Of a stretch of 5,118 bases of DNA, positions 1-5,118 are shown piece after piece; positions within the stretch are counted from its first letter, which is position 1, and each line of letters begins with the position of its first letter. The position numbers and the translations under genes were made by a program. The stretch is taken from assembly GCA_021779795.1 (NCBI GenBank), contig JAJXZZ010000257.1, positions 1-5,118 of the forward strand. The letters run 5' to 3'. Origin of the DNA: Acidobacteriota bacterium. Lineage in GTDB: Bacteria > Acidobacteriota > Vicinamibacteria > Vicinamibacterales > Fen-181. Under the pieces are notes generated by a model. It was not told the origin of the DNA and did not search any database. It saw only the letters and a program-made list of their open reading frames with translations.

Positions 1-228
1 CTGGCCGAGCGTCTTCGCGGCCGCCACCGTCTCGGCGTCGGCCGACAGGGGGATGAAGTCGGGGACGGCGTAGTGCGGCAGGGCGCCGGCATCGCCGGTG
101 ATCGTCAGCGTGACGGCCGGCGGCTGTTGCGGCGGCGGCTGCTGCTGCTGCGCGGCGGGCGTCATGGACATCAGCGCGGCGCCGGCCGCGGCCAGCCCCC
201 ACAAAGCGAGCAGAGGATTTCGTCTCAT
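1..228 (-). CDS. tolB: TolB, N-terminal part (runs off the left edge)
   Basis: This reading frame starts with ATG at 228-226 and stays open for 76 codons to the window edge; the C-terminal propeller lies outside. Residues 1-25 look like a Sec signal peptide: MRRN positive end, hydrophobic core LLALWGLAAAGAALM, and likely cleavage near TPA-AQ at 25/26. A low-complexity Gln/Pro linker follows at 27-37. After that comes AVTLTITGDAG and HYAVPDFIPLSAD, which matches the opening strand and VP-F motif of the TolB N-terminal domain. TolB is a periplasmic protein that binds Pal and links the outer membrane to the TolQRA complex. The start overlaps the stop of the upstream TonB-domain gene by one base (TGATG) and has no strong Shine-Dalgarno, so translational coupling is likely. 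The call rests on a short fragment plus its place after tolQ and tolR; another beta-propeller periplasmic protein is the main alternative. Confidence 0.8.
   Translation of the reverse strand, partial: MRRNPLLALWGLAAAGAALMSMTPAAQQQQPPPQQPPAVTLTITGDAGALPHYAVPDFIPLSADAETVAAAKTLGQ
118..150 (-). repeat. Trinucleotide-rich tract encoding a Gln/Pro linker in TolB
   Basis: On the plus strand this is a run of GCT and GGC triplets (four GCT in a row at 138-149). On the coding strand it reads CAG x4, CCG x3, CAA, CAG, CCG x2, giving QQQQPPPQQPP at residues 27-37, directly after the predicted signal peptide cleavage site. The tract is in frame and could vary in length by slippage without breaking the gene. 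It is probably a flexible spacer. Confidence 0.6.
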
Positions 229-1025
229 CACCGTTGGTAATCGAATCGCAGGTACACGGTCAGCGTCGAGTTCGAGTACGCCGCGGGCAGCGGCGGCAGC
301 TGGCGGAGCATCAGCAGGGCCCGCTCGGCCGCGAGGTCCAGCACGTAGCCGGCCGACTGCTCGACCGCGACGTCGGTGATCCGCCCGTTGCGCTGGATGG
401 TGAACCGCATCACGGTCGTGGCCGCGATCCCCTGGCGATAGTTCCAGTTCTCCTTGATCCGCCGCACCATGATCGCCAGGTAGTCGGGGCAGCAGAAGCT
501 GCCCACGTCGAGCGCGCCGCCGGCCCCGGCGCCCCCGGTCGACAGGCCCAGCCCGAGGCCGCTCACGCCCGTGTCGGCAAAGCTCGACCCGAACTGCTCC
601 TCCGGCCCGGCCGTCGGCACGCGCCCGGTCGCCCCCTCGGGCGCCGATTTCACCTCGGGCGCCGGCGCCCGGCTCGGCTTCGGCTTCGCGGGCGCCTTGG
701 GCGACGGCACCGGCACGCTCATCCGCGTCTTCGCCGCCGGGGCGAGGCGCGGCTGCCGTCGCGTCTCGGCCGCCGTCGCCACGCGCTGCACGGGCCGCCC
801 GCCCAGCGGGTTGGCCCCGCCGTTCGCGGGCCCCGGAACGCCGCCGAGGCTGATCGACATCACCACCCGCGGCGCGCGCGACACCGTCGCGGTCAGCCAC
901 CGGCCCGGCCCGAACACCAGCGCCGCGAAGAGGACCACGTGCAGCGCCAGCGAGCCGCCCAGCATCGGCCCCAGCCGGCGGCGGCCCGTCTCGCGGTCGA
1001 TCAGGACGGCGGTGACGGCTTCCAT
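228..1025 (-). CDS. TonB/TolA C-terminal-domain energy transducer (TolA-like position)
   Basis: This 265-residue protein has the TonB/TolA layout. A short cytoplasmic N-terminus is followed by one membrane span at about 21-39 (MLGGSLALHVVLFAALVFG). Next is a Pro/Ala/Lys-rich stretch at about 100-128 (VPVPSPKAPAKPKPSRAPAP), a Gly-rich stretch at 150-175, and a C-terminal TonB-like domain at about 180-265. In that domain RRIKENWNY, VMRFTIQRNGRITDVAVEQSAG, LDLAAERALL and LPPLP match the family pattern. Such proteins span the periplasm and transmit proton-motive force from a TolQR or ExbBD motor. Its place between tolR and tolB suggests that it acts as TolA, but it is shorter than enterobacterial TolA and lacks the long helical domain, so I leave the symbol empty. 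The start is ATG, 15 nt after tolR, with only a weak ribosome site. A Cys-Cys pair at 178-179 opens the C-terminal domain. A TonB serving a TonB-dependent receptor is the alternative. Confidence 0.85.
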   Translation of the reverse strand: MEAVTAVLIDRETGRRRLGPMLGGSLALHVVLFAALVFGPGRWLTATVSRAPRVVMSISLGGVPGPANGGANPLGGRPVQRVATAAETRRQPRLAPAAKTRMSVPVPSPKAPAKPKPSRAPAPEVKSAPEGATGRVPTAGPEEQFGSSFADTGVSGLGLGLSTGGAGAGGALDVGSFCCPDYLAIMVRRIKENWNYRQGIAATTVMRFTIQRNGRITDVAVEQSAGYVLDLAAERALLMLRQLPPLPAAYSNSTLTVYLRFDYQR

Positions 1026-1040
1026 GGCGGGCCTGCGCGC

Positions 1041-1499
1041 TCAGCGCGCCCCGGGGAACCTGGCGACGATCCCCACCTTCTCGACGCCGGCCTCCTTGAG
1101 CCGATCCATCACGTCCATCAGGTCCTGCACGCGCAGCCCCGCGTCGCTCTGCAGGTAGACCTCCTTGTCGGAGCGCCAGCGCAGGGCCTGCCGCACCCGC
1201 TCGGCCAGCATCGCGAACGGCACCGTCTCGCGCCCCACCTGCACGCGCCGGTCGGTGCGGAACGAGAGCGGCACGGTCACGAACAGCCGCTGGTCGTCGA
1301 TCTCCCGCGCCCGCCTCGACTCGGGCAGGGTGACATCGATGCCGCGCTGCATCATCGGCGCCGTCACCATGAAGATGATGAGCAGCACCAGCATGACGTC
1401 GACCAGCGGCACGACGTTGATCTCGTTGAGCGCGCTCCCGACGCGGCGCGACCGCGCGCGCCGGCCGCCGCCCGTCTCGATCGGCTGCACCTTGGGCAT
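1041..1499 (-). CDS. tolR: TolR / ExbD-family biopolymer transport protein
   Basis: This 152-residue protein is the proton-channel partner of TolQ. An Arg-rich cytoplasmic N-terminus (1-25) leads into EINVVPLVDVMLVLL and IIFMVTAPMM at 26-50. This is the hallmark single membrane helix, with the essential aspartate at D34 (equivalent by motif to E. coli TolR Asp23). The periplasmic part contains IDVTLPES after the span, then the usual fold ending in KEVYLQSDAGLRVQDLMDVMDRLKEAGVEKVGIVA at about 111-147, quoted here only to show the DLMDVMDRLKEAGV core. TolR and TolQ use proton flow to drive the periplasmic TonB/TolA-like protein. The start ATG lies 13 nt after the tolQ stop, with GGCGGA upstream as a possible ribosome site. 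ExbD is the paralogous alternative; the neighbouring tolB favours TolR. Confidence 0.93.
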   Translation of the reverse strand: MPKVQPIETGGGRRARSRRVGSALNEINVVPLVDVMLVLLIIFMVTAPMMQRGIDVTLPESRRAREIDDQRLFVTVPLSFRTDRRVQVGRETVPFAMLAERVRQALRWRSDKEVYLQSDAGLRVQDLMDVMDRLKEAGVEKVGIVARFPGAR

Positions 1500-1512
1500 C
1501 GCGTCCGCCGTC

Positions 1513-2265
1513 CTACGTGAAGTTCCGCTCGGCGATGTTGAGGAACTCGAGCGAGAAGTCGTCCATCTGCGTGGCGAACAGCTTCACCTGGTGCGCCAGC
1601 CGGTTGTAGAAGTACACGGCCGGGATCGCCGCAAACAGCCCGGCCGCCGTCGCGATGAGCGCCTCGGCGATGCCCGGCGCCACCACCGCCAGGCTGGTCG
1701 AGGCCGTCTGGCCGATGCTGTCGAACGCGTTGATGATCCCCCACACCGTCCCGAACAACCCGATGAACGGCGTGATGCTCGCCGTGGTCGCCAGGAACGG
1801 CACCCGGTCTTCGAGCTTGTCCACCTCGAGCGCCGAGGCCCGGAGCAGCGCCCGATCGAGCGCCTGGATGCTGTGCATCGTCGGGTGCGGCGACGCGGGG
1901 GGATCCCCGCCCGGCCCGCCCGCGTGCCGCAGCTGCGCGTTCAGCTCGGCGTAGCCGGCCTGGAACACGCCGACCAGCGGGCTCTCCCCGAGCGTCTTGC
2001 ACACCGCCTGCACCTCCGAGAACCGGTTGCTCTTGCGGAAGACGTCCAGGAAGGCCTTCGACTGCCGGCCCGCCCGGTGGAAGGTCCACAGCTTGTAGAA
2101 GGTGATGCCCCAGGACACCACCGAGAACAGGGCGAGGACTAACAGGACGAACTGCGCGACCGGGCTCGAGTGGGCCACCAGCCGCAACACGTTGCTCCCG
2201 ACGCCGCCGGGAGCTGCCGCGTCTTGCACCTGCAGTGCAAGCGCCAAGTATCCGAGCGTGCGCAA
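1513..2265 (-). CDS. tolQ: TolQ / ExbB-family proton channel (MotA/TolQ/ExbB family)
   Basis: From a TTG start at 2265-2263 this gives 250 residues with three predicted membrane spans: about 36-57, 156-178 and 198-220. The first span is followed by the FLDVFRKSNRFSEVQAVC and SPLVGVFQAGYAELN cytoplasmic block. The last two contain the family core, TPFIGLFGTVWGIINAF and APGIAEALIATAAGLFAAIPA, with conserved channel threonines at T173 and T206. It forms the pentameric proton channel around the TolR helix. A Gly/Pro-rich insert sits at 114-128. The reading frame stays open upstream to a TTG at 2346, but that TTG is part of a -35 box (TTGACA) and has no ribosome site. At 2265 the TTG follows GGAGG by 5 nt, so I chose this start. 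No in-frame ATG exists near it. It is the first gene of the tol operon. Confidence 0.93.
   Translation of the reverse strand: MRTLGYLALALQVQDAAAPGGVGSNVLRLVAHSSPVAQFVLLVLALFSVVSWGITFYKLWTFHRAGRQSKAFLDVFRKSNRFSEVQAVCKTLGESPLVGVFQAGYAELNAQLRHAGGPGGDPPASPHPTMHSIQALDRALLRASALEVDKLEDRVPFLATTASITPFIGLFGTVWGIINAFDSIGQTASTSLAVVAPGIAEALIATAAGLFAAIPAVYFYNRLAHQVKLFATQMDDFSLEFLNIAERNFT
2223..2241. repeat. Perfect 7-bp inverted repeat inside the 5' end of tolQ
   Basis: CTTGCAC and GTGCAAG flank a 5-nt centre (CTGCA), making a 19-bp dyad. It covers about codons 9-15 of tolQ, in the poorly conserved region before the first membrane span, about 25 nt downstream of the start codon. In mRNA it could form a stable hairpin just inside the gene; in DNA it could be an operator downstream of the promoter. 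It could also be chance. Confidence 0.45.
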
Positions 2266-2270
2266 ACCTG

Positions 2271-2275
2271 CCTCC
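2271..2275 (-). promoter_or_regulatory. Ribosome binding site deciding the tolQ start
   Basis: GGAGG on the minus strand lies 5 nt (CAGGT) upstream of the in-frame TTG at 2265-2263. It is the best Shine-Dalgarno near the N-terminus and lies downstream of the predicted transcription start, unlike the longer TTG start at 2346. An imperfect inverted repeat (CCGAATC / GAATCGG around CAT, 2274-2290, one mismatch) overlaps its first bases and might partly mask it in the mRNA. Confidence 0.7.
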
Positions 2276-2317
2276 GATTCATGGATTCGGCGCCGCTGGG
2301 ACAGCGCGATTCCGACC

Positions 2318-2346
2318 AGCCTAGCATGCGCCAAGATCGCTGTCAA
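2318..2346 (-). promoter_or_regulatory. Sigma70-type promoter of the tolQ operon
   Basis: Reading the minus strand, a perfect -35 hexamer TTGACA (2346-2341) is followed by a 17-bp spacer and TAGGCT (2323-2318) as the -10. TAGGCT matches the consensus at positions 1, 2 and 6 only, but it is preceded by TGC, an extended -10 element. Transcription would start near 2311, leaving a leader of about 45 nt before the TTG start of tolQ. The -35 box touches the palindrome on its upstream side. This is predicted from sequence only. Confidence 0.65.
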
Positions 2347-2367
2347 ACGTATGATATCATTACGTTT
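2345..2367. promoter_or_regulatory. Near-perfect palindrome in the divergent promoter region (candidate operator)
   Basis: AAACGT (2345-2350) and ACGTTT (2362-2367) flank a perfect 10-bp palindrome ATGATATCAT (2351-2360); a single extra T at 2361 is the only break in symmetry. It is strikingly AT-rich against the GC-rich surroundings. It lies between the tol and recN genes, overlaps the last two bases of the tolQ -35 box, and covers a possible recN -10. A dimeric regulator bound here could affect both directions. No specific regulator family is recognised. Confidence 0.5.
2350..2355 (+). promoter_or_regulatory. Possible -10 element of a recN promoter
   Basis: TATGAT matches the sigma70 -10 consensus at five of six positions and lies 47 nt upstream of the recN ATG, so the leader would be about 40 nt. 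No good -35 hexamer is found 16-18 bp upstream (TGCGCC at 17 bp), so the promoter would be weak or activator-dependent. The element lies inside the palindrome, which by itself generates AT-rich hexamers, so the match may be a by-product. Confidence 0.3.
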
Positions 2368-2387
2368 CCCGGATTTTCGAACCCGTC

Positions 2388-2401
2388 CTCGTGGGGACGA
2401 G
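2388..2401 (+). promoter_or_regulatory. recN ribosome binding site inside a small hairpin
   Basis: GGGGA (2393-2397) precedes the recN ATG at 2403 by 5 nt and is the probable Shine-Dalgarno. CTCGT (2388-2392) and ACGAG (2397-2401) are perfect complements around the loop GGGG (2393-2396), so the ribosome site sits in the loop of a 5-bp stem. An alternative overlapping stem, CGTCC (2384-2388) with GGACG (2395-2399), would hide most of the site instead. Two exclusive folds could modulate initiation, but both are short. Confidence 0.4.
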
Positions 2402-2402
2402 C

Positions 2403-4094
<1,692 letters not shown>

Positions 4095-4114
4095 CCCGGA
4101 GCCGGGAATTGCCG

Positions 4115-5118
4115 ATGGCGCGAAAGTACCTCGTCGAGACGTTCGGCTGCCAGATGAACGTCCACGACTCCGAACGGATTGCCGGGCTCCTCGAACTCGA
4201 GGGCTACGAGCCGGCCACCGACCTGTCCGACACGGACGTCGTGGTCATCAACACGTGCAGCGTCCGGGAACACGCGGCCGAAAAGCTCTTCTCGCGGCTC
4301 GGCGAAGTGCGCGCGGCCTCCCGCGATGACGGCACCCGCCCGGTCATCGCGGTCGCCGGCTGCGTGGCACAGCAGGAAGGCCAGGCCATCCTCAGGCGCG
4401 CGCCCTACGTGGACGTCATCGTGGGCACCCAGGCCGCCCGGCAACTCCCGTCCCTGCTGAACCGCGCCCTGGCCTCCGGCCAGGCCCAGGTGGACGTCGC
4501 GCGCTACGACGACGTCAGCTTTCCGCTCGGCGTGGCGAGACGGGAGGACCCGGTCAAGGCCTACGTCACGATTCTCGAAGGCTGCAACGACCACTGCGCC
4601 TTCTGCGTCGTCCCCTCGACGCGCGGCCGCGAGCGGATGCGGGCCAGGGCCGAAATCGTCGCCGAGGCGGCCGACGCGGTGGCCTCCGGCCGCCGGGAGA
4701 TCCACCTGCTGGGCCAGATCGTGAACCATTACCAGGCCCCGGACGATCCGGCGTTCGACTTTCCCGCGCTGCTCGAGGCGATCGACGCGGTCCCCGGCGT
4801 CGAACGGATCCGCTTCGCGAGCCCGCACCCGCGCCACACGTCGGCGCGCCTGGTGGCCGCGCTGCGCGACCTGCCGCACGTCTGCAAGCACGTCCACCTC
4901 CCGCTCCAGTCCGGATCGACCCGAGTGCTCCGGGCGATGCGCCGCCGCCACACGCGCGAGGATTACCTCCGGCTCGTGGACGACCTGCGCGCCGCCGTTC
5001 CGGACATCGCGATCTCGACCGACATGATCGTGGGTTTCCCGGGCGAGACGACCGAGGATTTCGACGACACGCTGTCGCTCGTCCGGGCGGTACGGTTCAG
5101 CGGGATGTTCTCGTTCAA
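4115..5118 (+). CDS. miaB: MiaB, tRNA-2-methylthio-N6-dimethylallyladenosine synthase, N-terminal part (runs off the right edge)
   Basis: 334 codons are present with no stop; family members are about 440-450 residues, so the C-terminal TRAM domain is outside the window. The methylthiotransferase domain opens with KYLVETFGCQMNVHDSER and carries the three cysteines of the auxiliary [4Fe-4S] cluster at C12, C48 (NTCSVRE) and C83 (AGCVAQ). The radical-SAM domain has ILEGCNDHCAFC, with cluster cysteines C157, C161 and C164, then VVPSTRG, LLGQIVNHY, RFASPHPRH, HLPLQSGS and DMIVGFPGET. The enzyme adds a methylthio group to position 2 of i6A37 in tRNAs that read codons starting with U, improving decoding. 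TFGCQMN and NTCSVRE favour MiaB over RimO or MtaB. The ATG at 4115 lies 20 nt after recN, with GGGA 7 nt upstream, so the pair is probably co-transcribed. S168 replaces the usual Tyr of VVPYTRG. Confidence 0.94.
   Translation, partial: MARKYLVETFGCQMNVHDSERIAGLLELEGYEPATDLSDTDVVVINTCSVREHAAEKLFSRLGEVRAASRDDGTRPVIAVAGCVAQQEGQAILRRAPYVDVIVGTQAARQLPSLLNRALASGQAQVDVARYDDVSFPLGVARREDPVKAYVTILEGCNDHCAFCVVPSTRGRERMRARAEIVAEAADAVASGRREIHLLGQIVNHYQAPDDPAFDFPALLEAIDAVPGVERIRFASPHPRHTSARLVAALRDLPHVCKHVHLPLQSGSTRVLRAMRRRHTREDYLRLVDDLRAAVPDIAISTDMIVGFPGETTEDFDDTLSLVRAVRFSGMFSF

Noticed and set aside
234..1520. Long plus-strand open frame of 428 codons opposite the TonB-domain and tolR genes
   Set aside because: It is an antisense frame caused by high GC. 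Its protein is rich in His, Arg and Pro with no recognisable domain, while the minus strand carries clear TolR and TonB motifs.
2139..2282. Small ORF starting at ATG 2282-2280 on the minus strand, overlapping the tolQ start out of frame
   Set aside because: It has no ribosome site upstream, and its Arg/Cys/Ser-rich product has no visible domain. The GGAGG it contains serves the tolQ TTG.
2294..2306. CGCTG-GGA-CAGCG inverted repeat in the tolQ leader
   Set aside because: A 5-bp stem with a 3-nt loop is expected often by chance in GC-rich DNA. It is too weak to list as a regulatory element.
2310..2402. LexA (SOS) box upstream of recN
   Set aside because: I looked for CTGT-N8-ACAG and GAAC-N4-GTTC type dyads. 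Only a half-match (CGAAC at 2378-2382) is present, with no proper second half. SOS control cannot be claimed from this sequence, although the LexA motif of this phylum may differ.
4095..4114. Terminator between recN and miaB
   Set aside because: CCCGG-AG-CCGGG is a short dyad with too small a loop for the full stem and no following T-run. It more likely only flanks the miaB ribosome site.

Overview
The window is very GC-rich, with dense coding and strong third-position G/C. It carries two divergently transcribed gene groups separated by one short, AT-richer intergenic region near 2270-2400. All calls come from reading the protein sequences by eye. The set, and the wording of several conserved blocks (for example GQIVNHYQAP in MiaB and the TolQ/TolR pair followed by a short TonB-domain protein and TolB), suggests a diderm bacterium. 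My best guess is Acidobacteriota, perhaps the Vicinamibacteria group; this placement is inference, not a database result.

Left half, minus strand (about 2346 down to 1): a Tol-type envelope operon, transcribed right to left. A good sigma70-like promoter (TTGACA, 17 bp, extended TGC-TAGGCT) precedes tolQ. It is followed by tolR, a TonB/TolA C-terminal-domain protein that takes the place of TolA, and tolB, which runs off the left edge after 76 codons. Spacings are 13 nt, 15 nt and a 1-base TGATG overlap, so this looks like one transcript. TolQ and TolR form the proton-driven inner-membrane motor, the TonB-domain protein spans the periplasm, and TolB is the periplasmic beta-propeller partner. 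Together they should maintain outer-membrane integrity and constriction during division.

Right half, plus strand (2403 to 5118): recN (an SMC-like ATPase of double-strand-break repair), then after 20 nt miaB (a radical-SAM tRNA methylthiotransferase), which runs off the right edge after 334 codons. The two are probably co-transcribed. Both edge-truncated genes (tolB and miaB) are real, although one end of each is outside the window.

The core genes are conserved and ordinary. What deserves a second look is the control DNA: a near-perfect palindrome in the divergent promoter region that overlaps the tolQ -35 box; a TTG start for tolQ that replaces a longer, promoter-overlapping reading; a perfect inverted repeat just inside tolQ; and a cluster of GCGAAAG heptamers that forms the 3' end of recN. 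I see no mobile element, CRISPR array, RNA gene or convincing terminator, and no clear case for a wholly new system here.
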